DNA of 15,816 bases from Spirosoma fluviale (lineage in GTDB: Bacteria > Bacteroidota > Bacteroidia > Cytophagales > Spirosomataceae), in the NCBI GenBank assembly GCA_945906915.1, contig CAMDSI010000028.1:1-15816 (forward strand). Direction: 5' to 3'. Shown here piece by piece: positions 1-5,739 of this stretch; positions within the stretch are counted from its first letter, which is position 1; the number at the start of each line of letters is the position of its first letter. The position numbers and the translations under genes are program-made. The notes beneath the pieces are model-generated. The model searched no databases. It was not told the origin of the DNA and worked only from the letters and a program-made list of their open reading frames with translations.

Positions 1-258
1 TGTAAATAATCTTTGGATGTTTGACTGCTCTTATTTTAATAAGAAAATTGTCTACATCCTTGTCTTGAATGCTATTATTTCGACACTGTGATTTAAACAC
101 AGTATCTCTTCTTTATTTCTATCAACACGTCAAAGAACTCTTGTACCTCGATATAAACCGTCCAAAGCAACCCGCTCTGGCGTGAATCTAATCACTCGAT
201 TTACTCTCAGTCTTGCCCTAGAAACCTTCTGTTCCTAGCGATTGGGAGTGCAAAGATG
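1..258 (-). promoter_or_regulatory. Ribosomal RNA operon promoter (core) and leader; 16S gene expected just off the left edge
   Basis: Read on the minus strand, a -7 box CATCTTTG (258-251) lies 20 nt downstream of a TTTG -33 box (282-279), a good Bacteroidota promoter. The leader contains GTTCTTTGACGTGTTGAT (138-121), which matches the boxA-like GTTCTTTGACATATTG found in Bacteroidota rRNA leaders and 16S-23S spacers. Two hairpins follow: ACTGTG/CACAGT (85-90 with 98-103), and a longer irregular stem closed by GGATGT/ACATCC (15-20 with 54-59) with an inner CTTATT/AATAAG helix (30-35 with 38-43). The leader ends in ATTTACA at base 1; Bacteroidota 16S genes commonly begin ACAATG(G/A)AGAGTTTGATC, so the 16S gene should start within a few bases beyond the edge. 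An A/T-rich tract at about 293-315 could act as an UP element. No rRNA body is visible, so this is inferred from leader features. Confidence 0.72.
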
Positions 259-278
259 TAGGATTAATTCTTTATTAA

Positions 279-282
279 CAAA
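279..282 (-). promoter_or_regulatory. -33 box of the rRNA promoter
   Basis: On the minus strand this reads TTTG and lies 20 nt upstream of the CATCTTTG box at 258-251, within the spacing range known for Bacteroidota promoters. It belongs to the leftward rRNA leader promoter. Confidence 0.55.
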
Positions 283-383
283 TCATGACCTAATCTTTTT
301 ATACTATTTTTCGTAATCGACTGAAAATCAAGAGGGGAATTTTTAAAATAATTGAACACAATAAGCATATCGCGAAATAATCC

Positions 384-391
384 TACCTTTG
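384..391 (+). promoter_or_regulatory. -7 box of the pseudouridine synthase promoter
   Basis: TACCTTTG matches the Bacteroidota -7 consensus TAnnTTTG exactly. Transcription would start near 394-395, giving a leader of about 43 nt. That leader contains a possible stem, ATAGGC (400-405) with GCCTAT (418-423), just ahead of the ATG at 438. No well-spaced TTTG -33 box is seen; the nearest ATTG (351-354) is 29 nt away, which is too far. Confidence 0.55.
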
Positions 392-437
392 TACGAGAAA
401 TAGGCGGAGAGATTTTGGCCTATATAATTAAAAGAAC

Positions 438-1163
438 ATGAAAGACTATCACATCGTATACGAAGACAATCACCTCCTGATCGTGAATAAACGCGCAGGA
501 ATTCTCGTACAGGGTGATAGCACCGGCGATGTTACGCTGACAGATGTTTTAAAAGAGTATATCAAGGAAAAATACCAAAAACCAGGTGCCGTGTTCTTGC
601 ATCCCGTTCATCGCTTAGATCGTCCGGTTAGTGGATTAGTTATTTTTGCTCGTACGTCGAAAGCACTGGAGCGAATGATGGAGATGTTCCGTAAGCGGGA
701 TATTCAGAAAACGTATTGGGCGGTCACTCGCAAGAAGCCCTATCCAGAGAAGGGTAAATTAACGCATTGGCTTTTAAAGAATGAGGCGAAGAATACGACG
801 ACGGCTTATGATTACCCAGAGGATAAAGCGCAGAAGGCGGAATTGAATTATAAGATTTTGGGCAAAATCAACTTACATTATTTAGTCGAAGTCGAGCCGA
901 TCACTGGTAGACCACACCAAATTCGCGTGCAATTAGCTTCCTTAAATTGCCCGATTCGAGGAGATATTAAATATGGTTATGATAAACCGAACATCGACGC
1001 AAGCATTAATTTGCACGCGCGCCGCCTGTATTTCATCCACCCGATTAAACAAACGCCTATTATTTGCAAGGCGTCCGTTCCAGAAAATCCATTTTGGGAA
1101 GAGTTTTTAGAATTAGATAATGATGAATTCAAGATGAAAAACTTGGATCACCTATACGAATAA
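438..1163 (+). CDS. RluA-family RNA pseudouridine synthase
   Basis: This 241-residue protein should isomerise specific uridines in rRNA or tRNA to pseudouridine in the cytoplasm. The catalytic motif is visible as HRLDRPVSG (58-66), with Asp61 as the nucleophile expected from the family. A conserved GRPHQIRVQLA block lies near 157-167, and a C-terminal LHARRLYFIHP segment near 192-202. There is no N-terminal S4 RNA-binding domain, so it is a short, catalytic-domain-only member, like TruC or the short Bacteroidota RluA proteins. The usual HRLDxxTSG has Pro-Val in place of x-Thr, a variant I associate with this phylum. The ATG at 438 is the first in frame, preceded by an A-rich stretch rather than a Shine-Dalgarno sequence. 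It is divergent from the presumed rRNA operon and convergent with the Rrf2 gene. The exact target base cannot be told from sequence. Confidence 0.93.
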   Translation: MKDYHIVYEDNHLLIVNKRAGILVQGDSTGDVTLTDVLKEYIKEKYQKPGAVFLHPVHRLDRPVSGLVIFARTSKALERMMEMFRKRDIQKTYWAVTRKKPYPEKGKLTHWLLKNEAKNTTTAYDYPEDKAQKAELNYKILGKINLHYLVEVEPITGRPHQIRVQLASLNCPIRGDIKYGYDKPNIDASINLHARRLYFIHPIKQTPIICKASVPENPFWEEFLELDNDEFKMKNLDHLYE

Positions 1164-1187
1164 AAAAAGGAGCTTACATAAGCTCCT
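1161..1187 (-). terminator. Intrinsic terminator of the Rrf2 gene
   Basis: AGGAGCTT (1168-1175) pairs with AAGCTCCT (1180-1187) around a 4-nt loop. On the minus strand the stem is followed by a run of seven T (1168-1162). The stop codon of the Rrf2 gene (1174-1176) lies inside the hairpin. On the plus strand there is no U-run after the stem, so it is not a convincing terminator for the pseudouridine synthase. Confidence 0.85.
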
Positions 1188-1581
1188 CTAAAGTCGTATT
1201 TTCTAAAACAGATAAGTTAGCATCTCGCCATTTTGTTAGTACTGTTCTTAGCTGACAAGTTTCTTCATCAGCACAGTCATCGCATTTTCCGTAGAAGTGT
1301 AAGGATACACATAAGGCTGGTGCGATGGGACCGTCTACAATACGAATGATTTTAGCAAAAGTTACTTCTGCAGGAGGGATGCGTAGGTAATAACCGCCGC
1401 CTTTCCCTTTTTGGGACTGTAAAATTCCATGATTTCGAAGCTCTAATAAGATCGCCTCTAAGAATTTCTTAGGTATTCTCTCAGATTCAGCAATGTGCGA
1501 AATCAATAAGGGCCCCTTCTCGTAGGACTGAGCTAATACTTTTAGCGCCTTTAAAGCATATTTTGCTTTCTTAGAAATCAT
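1174..1581 (-). CDS. Rrf2-family transcriptional regulator with cysteine cluster
   Basis: This 135-residue protein belongs to the Rrf2/IscR/CymR/NsrR family of small dimeric winged-helix regulators. The N-terminal KKAKYALKAL and the IPKKFLEAILLELRNHGIL recognition-helix region (36-54) with the following QKGKGGGYYL wing (57-66) are typical. Cys91, Cys100, Cys103 and Cys109 lie in the region where IscR and NsrR bind an Fe-S cluster, so a redox, iron-sulfur or NO signal is plausible; CymR-like members instead lack such ligands. The cysteine spacing differs from the classic IscR pattern, so cluster binding is inference. It is transcribed alone: a terminator precedes it (1676-1707) and another ends it. 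Its target genes are not evident here. The start ATG (1581-1579) lies about 16 nt after the predicted transcription start. Confidence 0.9.
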   Translation of the reverse strand: MISKKAKYALKALKVLAQSYEKGPLLISHIAESERIPKKFLEAILLELRNHGILQSQKGKGGGYYLRIPPAEVTFAKIIRIVDGPIAPALCVSLHFYGKCDDCADEETCQLRTVLTKWRDANLSVLENTTLEELM

Positions 1582-1600
1582 AATTTTGTTGATTGTTGAT

Positions 1601-1608
1601 CAAAGCTA
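1601..1608 (-). promoter_or_regulatory. -7 box of the Rrf2 gene promoter
   Basis: The minus strand reads TAGCTTTG, an exact TAnnTTTG match, about 20 nt upstream of the Rrf2 start codon. No well-spaced -33 TTTG is visible. Its position between the rpsG terminator and the Rrf2 start supports an independent promoter. Confidence 0.55.
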
Positions 1609-1675
1609 AACAAATTTCAGGAATACTCCATTAGCCCGCTCGATTAAGTACTTATTCCTGACCAAGTTTTCGGGC

Positions 1676-1707
1676 AAAAAAAAGAGGCTAACCTTACGGC
1701 TAGCCTC
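1676..1707 (-). terminator. Intrinsic terminator of the rpsL-rpsG operon
   Basis: GAGGCTA (1684-1690) pairs with TAGCCTC (1701-1707), extended inward by a G-U pair and two C-G pairs around a TTAC loop (1694-1697). On the minus strand eight T follow (1683-1676). The hairpin begins about 20 nt after the rpsG stop codon, so the ribosomal operon ends here. Confidence 0.92.
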
Positions 1708-1726
1708 TTCATATAATTCTACTAAA

Positions 1727-2194
1727 CTAGAAACGGAAGTGAGAGAACGCTTTGTTCGCTTCTGCCATTCTATGTGTATCATCTTTCTTCTTCACTGCTG
1801 CTCCCTCACCTTTCGATGCTGCAATGATTTCATTCGCTAGGCGATCCATCATTGTTTTGTCACCACGCTTACGTGAGTAACCGATTAACCACTTCATTCC
1901 CAATGAAACTTTACGTTCAGCTCGTACTTCTGTTGGTACTTGGAAGTTTGCTCCACCTACGCGACGGCTCTTAACCTCCACGGATGGCATCACATTATTT
2001 AATGCTTTTTTCCAAGTTTCTAAACCGTTTTCTTTTGTACGCTCCTCTACTTTATCTAACGCATCATAAAAGATGGTAAATGCCGTAGATTTCTTTCCAT
2101 CGTACATTAAGTTGTTTACAAACTTAGTTACTAATACATCCTTAAATTTAGGATCAGGTAATACGTAGCGTTTTTTTGGTTTCGCCTTTCTCAT
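1727..2194 (-). CDS. rpsG: 30S ribosomal protein S7
   Basis: S7 nucleates assembly of the 30S head by binding the 3' major domain of 16S rRNA, and contacts mRNA and tRNA at the E site. The 155-residue length is normal for a bacterial S7. The family signature region DPKFKDVLVTKFVNNLMYDGKKS is seen in pieces at residues 14-36, and the GGANFQVPTEVRAERK segment follows near 80-95, with the MKWLIGYSRKR helix after it. The gene follows rpsL with a 72-nt spacer. In E. coli the equivalent spacer carries an S7-binding autoregulatory structure; I cannot confirm one here. Unlike the usual str operon, fusA does not follow: a strong terminator does. Confidence 0.98.
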   Translation of the reverse strand: MRKAKPKKRYVLPDPKFKDVLVTKFVNNLMYDGKKSTAFTIFYDALDKVEERTKENGLETWKKALNNVMPSVEVKSRRVGGANFQVPTEVRAERKVSLGMKWLIGYSRKRGDKTMMDRLANEIIAASKGEGAAVKKKDDTHRMAEANKAFSHFRF

Positions 2195-2266
2195 GTTGTT
2201 AGTTTTTTAAATTCGACCCAAACTTCTGCCTTAACGTAGCATACTGGATCTTTCTGTTAATAATAA

Positions 2267-2665
2267 TTACTTTTTCGCTGCTGCTGCTTGACCTGGTTTA
2301 GGACGCTTAGCACCGTACTTCGAGCGAGACTGTAAACGACCAGAAACACCGGCTGTATCTAAAGCTCCACGAATGATGTGATAACGTACACCTGGTAAGT
2401 CTTTTACACGACCACCACGGATCAAAACGATCGAGTGCTCTTGTAAGTTGTGACCTTCACCTGGAATGTAGGCATTCACTTCTTTTTGATTTGTCAAACG
2501 TACACGCGCTACTTTACGCATCGCTGAGTTTGGTTTTTTAGGAGTAGTCGTGTACACACGAGTACAAACTCCTCTTCTTTGTGGACAAGAATCCAAAGCT
2601 GGTGACTTAGATTTCCAAGTCATTTGCTCACGTCCCTTGCGCACTAATTGCTGAATAGTTGGCAT
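2267..2665 (-). CDS. rpsL: 30S ribosomal protein S12
   Basis: S12 sits at the decoding centre of the 30S subunit and helps tRNA selection. The 132-residue protein carries the hallmark CPQRRGVCTRVYTTTPKKPN (27-46) and the GEGHNLQEHSIVLIRGGRVK block (69-88). Lys43 and Lys88, the main sites of streptomycin-resistance changes, are the wild-type lysines, so a sensitive-type S12 is predicted. Asp89 is the equivalent of the aspartate that RimO methylthiolates in E. coli. The C-terminus has a short Ala/Lys extension (AAAAKK) compared with the 124-residue E. coli protein. It is the first gene of a two-gene operon with rpsG, preceded by its own promoter and a structured leader of about 93 nt. Confidence 0.98.
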   Translation of the reverse strand: MPTIQQLVRKGREQMTWKSKSPALDSCPQRRGVCTRVYTTTPKKPNSAMRKVARVRLTNQKEVNAYIPGEGHNLQEHSIVLIRGGRVKDLPGVRYHIIRGALDTAGVSGRLQSRSKYGAKRPKPGQAAAAKK

Positions 2666-2769
2666 TTTGGAATAATTACCGTTTAAAATTTAAAATTCTT
2701 TTAATCCCCGTAAAGCGCAGAAAACTCAATTAGGCAGAGTTCTCCCACACCAATGGGGGTGCAAAGTTA
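2666..2769 (-). promoter_or_regulatory. rpsL-rpsG promoter and structured 5' leader
   Basis: On the minus strand the -7 box is TAACTTTG (2769-2762), followed by GCACCCCCATTGG, giving a predicted start near 2758 and a leader of about 93 nt. A stem of 8 bp forms between GAGAACTC (2744-2737) and GAGTTTTC (2727-2720), with one G-U pair and a 9-nt loop. An outer CCCC/GGGG helix (2758-2755 with 2709-2706) could close it. This could be a translational control element for the ribosomal operon, but no protein-binding similarity can be shown by eye. A well-spaced -33 TTTG is not obvious. Confidence 0.6.
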
Positions 2770-2805
2770 ACAATAAGAAGTAGAAATAAAAAGGGGGAAT
2801 GAAAA

Positions 2806-3996
2806 TTATTTTAAAAACCCCCGAATCCCCATTTCTAAGCCTCTGAGCTCGGCTAATCCACGTAAACGGCCGATAGCCGTATAGCCTGGATTCGTTTTTT
2901 TGCCTTCTTGCAAATCATCTAACATCCGATGTCCATGATCTGGACGGAAGGGCAAACGGAAATCTTGACGTCCTGATGCGATTCGCTTATTTTGCTCATT
3001 CACTAGTCCTTTCATTACGCTAAACATATCCACATCGCCATCTAAATGATCGGCTTCATGGAAATTTCCGTACTGATCGCTGCGCGTTGCACGCAAGTGG
3101 ATGAAATTAAAGCGGTGGCCTAATCGCTCCACCATGCCCACTAAATCATTATCCGCTCGAACCCCATAACTTCCTGTGCAGAAGCAAAGGCCATTCGCGT
3201 TACTTTCGTAGGCATTCAATAATTCTTGCGCATCACTTTCGGTACTGACTACGCGAGGTAATCCCAAAATAGGATACGGTGGATCATCTGGATGAATCGA
3301 CAAGTTGACTCCCGCTTCCTCTGCGGCAGGCGTTATCTCGCGAATGAAATCATATAAATTAGCCCGCAATTCCTTCTCCCCCACTTCCGCATAGGTATCC
3401 AACGCCTCTTGAAAAGATTTCAACGTAAAGCTTTCTTCGGATCCAGGAAGTCCGGCGATAATATTGCGTATTAGTTTATCCTGTTGTACCTGCGAAGATC
3501 CATCGAACCATTTTTTAGCTCTTGCAATTTGCTCGCCGGTATAATGCTGTTCAGCTCCTGGGCGTTTCAATAGAAACAATTCGAAGGCACAAAATTCAGC
3601 TGCATCAAAACGCAAGCCCGTACTTCCATCCGGGAAACGAAAATCTAAATCGGTCCGAGTCCAGTCTAAAATGGGCATAAAATTATAGCAAACTAGGTCT
3701 AAGCCAGCTGCTCCTACATTTCGAATAGACGTCTTGTAGTTCTCAATATAGTGCTTGTAATTACCAGAACGAGTCTTGATATCCTCATGAACGGGAATAC
3801 TCTCGATCACCGACCAGGTTAGACCTGCTGCTTCAATAATCTCTTTTCGTTCCAGAATATCGCTTAATTGCCAAACTTGTCCATTCGGGATTTGATGCAA
3901 TGCATTCACAATTCCTGTTGCGCCAGCTTGGCGAACATCGGATAATTTAACGGGGTCGTTTGGACCAAACCACCGCCATGTTTGTTCTAAGGCCAT
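2806..3996 (-). CDS. uxuA: Mannonate dehydratase
   Basis: UxuA dehydrates D-mannonate to 2-keto-3-deoxy-D-gluconate in hexuronate (glucuronate) catabolism. The sequence follows E. coli UxuA closely from its N-terminus (EQTWRWFGPNDPV) to IGRLRGLAELRG near the C-terminus. With the start chosen here the protein has 396 residues; metal- and active-site segments are HPDDPP (235-240), CTGSYG (273-278), the His of HLR (300) and RPDHGH (351-356). An upstream in-frame ATG at 4026 would add 10 residues; I prefer the ATG at 3996 because E. coli UxuA begins at the matching position. The gene stands alone: uxuB, kdgK and kdgA are not beside it, and it lies between ribosomal protein genes and an uncharacterised gene. 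Regulation is likely through the region at 4045-4152. Confidence 0.95.
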   Translation of the reverse strand: MALEQTWRWFGPNDPVKLSDVRQAGATGIVNALHQIPNGQVWQLSDILERKEIIEAAGLTWSVIESIPVHEDIKTRSGNYKHYIENYKTSIRNVGAAGLDLVCYNFMPILDWTRTDLDFRFPDGSTGLRFDAAEFCAFELFLLKRPGAEQHYTGEQIARAKKWFDGSSQVQQDKLIRNIIAGLPGSEESFTLKSFQEALDTYAEVGEKELRANLYDFIREITPAAEEAGVNLSIHPDDPPYPILGLPRVVSTESDAQELLNAYESNANGLCFCTGSYGVRADNDLVGMVERLGHRFNFIHLRATRSDQYGNFHEADHLDGDVDMFSVMKGLVNEQNKRIASGRQDFRLPFRPDHGHRMLDDLQEGKKTNPGYTAIGRLRGLAELRGLEMGIRGFLK

Positions 3997-4050
3997 ATTA
4001 ATTTGATTACTACCTGATAAAAGCATTGATTCCTGCTTTTTTACCTAGTA

Positions 4051-4058
4051 TAAAGGTA
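4051..4058 (-). promoter_or_regulatory. Probable -7 box for uxuA
   Basis: The minus strand reads TACCTTTA, one base off TAnnTTTG, directly after the terminator hairpin at 4062-4095. A transcript starting near 4047 would have a leader of about 51 nt to the preferred start codon (3996), or about 21 nt to the upstream ATG (4026). No good -33 box is seen. Confidence 0.4.
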
Positions 4059-4061
4059 AAT

Positions 4062-4095
4062 AAAAAACCTTGCCTGGATACCGGGCAAGGTTTTT
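4062..4095. terminator. Strong hairpin terminator between the DUF4301 gene and uxuA
   Basis: AAAAACCTTGCC (4063-4074) pairs perfectly with GGCAAGGTTTTT (4084-4095), with two further G-C pairs inside around an ATA loop. The stem is flanked by A-runs and T-runs on both sides, so it could end transcription from either strand. On the minus strand it lies about 85 nt after the DUF4301 stop codon and just before the predicted uxuA promoter, and should separate the two genes. Confidence 0.85.
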
Positions 4096-4144
4096 GTAAT
4101 CAAGCATTTATATACTTCCTTTAAAATCTCTTTCTCAGGGGCGA

Positions 4145-4172
4145 CAAAAATAAGGAGTTTTTTACAAACAAA
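4145..4172 (-). promoter_or_regulatory. Promoter-like site upstream of the terminator
   Basis: On the minus strand TTTG (4172-4169), 16 nt, then TATTTTTG (4152-4145) fits the Bacteroidota promoter pattern, with slightly short spacing. Transcription would start near 4138 and run into the hairpin ending at 4062, giving an RNA of about 77 nt. This could be a small RNA, an attenuated uxuA leader, or chance in A/T-rich DNA. Confidence 0.35.
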
Positions 4173-4179
4173 AAAAATC

Positions 4180-5643
4180 CTATCTGTTTTGGTGTGCAGG
4201 CCGCACTAAATCGGTCACCGTTTTCACTGGATTAAATGTTTCCAAGGGAACTTCCACGAAAAGCGTATTCCAGTCAGACATGGCTCCGTTCCAAAGCCCG
4301 GGCAGCTCCATCGCCTTTAATTCTTTTCCATCCTTCGTCTTGTCTGTAATAAACCCGGTATTCATATCCCGATAATTCAATAAGTTCAAACCACGCGTGG
4401 CACAAACTAGATCGACTGGATTAAAGTGGGAGGCTTGGTGGAATTTGGCTTTTTGGCCCTCCTCCTTCCTATTAATCTGCGCTGATTCCACCAGCTGTAA
4501 GGTAAAATTCCCCTTTTCATCCTGGCACCAAAAAGGCCCGCCGCCTGGCTCCCCCGTATTTTTAACCACCCCACAAACGCGGGTAGGGCGAGCTAAAATG
4601 GCACGTATGTTTATGATTTTTTCGAATTGCGGCAAGGCAGCAAAATCCGCCGAAGGCACAAAACCCAAATAAGTAGCCATTTCTGTTAGCGCCTCGTTGA
4701 TGGTCTCCTCGGTTGGATTTTCTTGCAATTGCTTGTCTAGATGTTCTATTCCTTCTATAATCCACAACAACAATCCACCCAATGCTTTTTTGTATTCGAT
4801 GGTAGGTTGTTTTAGTGCATCAGGGACGACATTATCAATATTTTTAATAAAGATCACATCCGCCTTCAGGTCATTTAAGTTCTCTAACAAGGCGCCGTGG
4901 CCCGCAGGTCTGAAAAGAAGTGAACCATCCGCCTCGCGAAATACGGTATTATCAGGATTGACTGCAATCGTATCTGTCGCGGGCTTTTGTTCTGAAAAGG
5001 AAATCTCGAAGCTTATTCCTGTTTTATTTGACCAAATAGGCGAAATGCGGGCAACTAATTGCTCGAAACCACTCCGGTGTTCGGGGGAAACGGTAAAATG
5101 CAAACGGGCTTTTTGGCCATTCGAAGCATAGGCTGCAGCCTCCACGATATGCTCCTCCAAGGGAGTTCGAGCTCCATCCGGATACGAATGGAAGGCCAGG
5201 AGGCCTTTTGGTTTTTGGCCATAATCCATCCCCTCTTTACCTAGTAATTTCTGAAGGATATCTGCTGAGTCGTCCTTCTCGCCTAGGAGAGACTTTAATT
5301 CTGGCCAAAAAGCAAAATGATCCAGCTCGTCAAAAAACTTCGTGCATTCCTTATTTTCCACACCGGTTGACAAAAATTCGAACAAGGATTTAAACATGCG
5401 CGTCGCCGCCCCGGAGGCAGGAACCATTTTTACAATAGACAGTGTTGATTTTTGCTGATCAAAACGGCCTACAAACTCGTTTAGCTGCTCCTCCGTAAAC
5501 TGAAAAATTCCGTTACCTATAGAGGCAGATTTCTCCAAAACCATCCAAGGAAAACCGGATTTAAAAAAATCAAGTTGCTGGTTAATTTCTGCGGTGCTTA
5601 TTCCGCGCTTCGATAATTGACCTAAATCCTTCTCTGATAACAT
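4180..5643 (-). CDS. DUF4301 family protein, nucleotidyltransferase-like
   Basis: This 487-residue soluble protein has no signal peptide or membrane segment. It matches the Bacteroidota family DUF4301 as I recall it: the KMVPASGAATRMFKSL block (72-87), FHSYPDGARTPLEEHIVEA (151-169), and GEPGGGPFW (364-372) are its recognisable parts. No function is established. Two segments recall UDP-sugar pyrophosphorylases (UDPGP family): the early glycine/arginine loop PASGAATRM, comparable to the nucleotide-binding loop, and RPAGHGALLENL (245-256) followed by FIKNIDN (265-271), comparable to their GHGxxxxxL and NxDN motifs. A sugar-nucleotide transferase fold is therefore inferred. It is divergent from recQ and separated from uxuA by a terminator. 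The start is the first ATG in frame; a TATTTTTA -7-like box lies just upstream. Confidence 0.85.
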   Translation of the reverse strand: MLSEKDLGQLSKRGISTAEINQQLDFFKSGFPWMVLEKSASIGNGIFQFTEEQLNEFVGRFDQQKSTLSIVKMVPASGAATRMFKSLFEFLSTGVENKECTKFFDELDHFAFWPELKSLLGEKDDSADILQKLLGKEGMDYGQKPKGLLAFHSYPDGARTPLEEHIVEAAAYASNGQKARLHFTVSPEHRSGFEQLVARISPIWSNKTGISFEISFSEQKPATDTIAVNPDNTVFREADGSLLFRPAGHGALLENLNDLKADVIFIKNIDNVVPDALKQPTIEYKKALGGLLLWIIEGIEHLDKQLQENPTEETINEALTEMATYLGFVPSADFAALPQFEKIINIRAILARPTRVCGVVKNTGEPGGGPFWCQDEKGNFTLQLVESAQINRKEEGQKAKFHQASHFNPVDLVCATRGLNLLNYRDMNTGFITDKTKDGKELKAMELPGLWNGAMSDWNTLFVEVPLETFNPVKTVTDLVRPAHQNR

Positions 5644-5662
5644 ATCTGCATTCTTTTATGTA

Positions 5663-5670
5663 TAAAAATA
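5663..5670 (-). promoter_or_regulatory. Possible -7 box of the DUF4301 gene
   Basis: The minus strand reads TATTTTTA, one base from TAnnTTTG, about 20 nt before the start codon. It lies back to back with the recQ promoter in a 96-nt divergent intergenic region. A perfect 10-bp palindrome AGGAATTCCT (5684-5693) sits between the two -7 boxes. Confidence 0.4.
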
Positions 5671-5726
5671 AGAATTTCTTCTCAGGAATTCCTAAAAATC
5701 TGTTCGAGGAGTTCGTTCTTTTTTGG

Positions 5727-5734
5727 TAGATTTG
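5727..5734 (+). promoter_or_regulatory. -7 box of the recQ promoter, abutting the start codon
   Basis: TAGATTTG matches TAnnTTTG exactly. The predicted transcription start (about 5738) is only a few bases before the ATG at 5740 or 5743, so the mRNA may be leaderless or nearly so. No clear -33 TTTG is seen at the right spacing. Confidence 0.5.
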
Positions 5735-5739
5735 TTTAG

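Noticed and set aside
1..437. A protein gene or remnant, tRNA or CRISPR in the left gene-free region
   Set aside because: No frame of useful length, no cloverleaf and no repeats are visible; the region is explained by the rRNA leader and two divergent promoters.
1168..1187. The same hairpin as a terminator for the plus-strand pseudouridine synthase
   Set aside because: On the plus strand the stem is followed by CTAAAGTCG and not a T-run.
4697..5131. Plus-strand open frame of 144 codons
   Set aside because: It lies wholly inside the DUF4301 gene on the opposite strand, and its translation has no recognisable motif.
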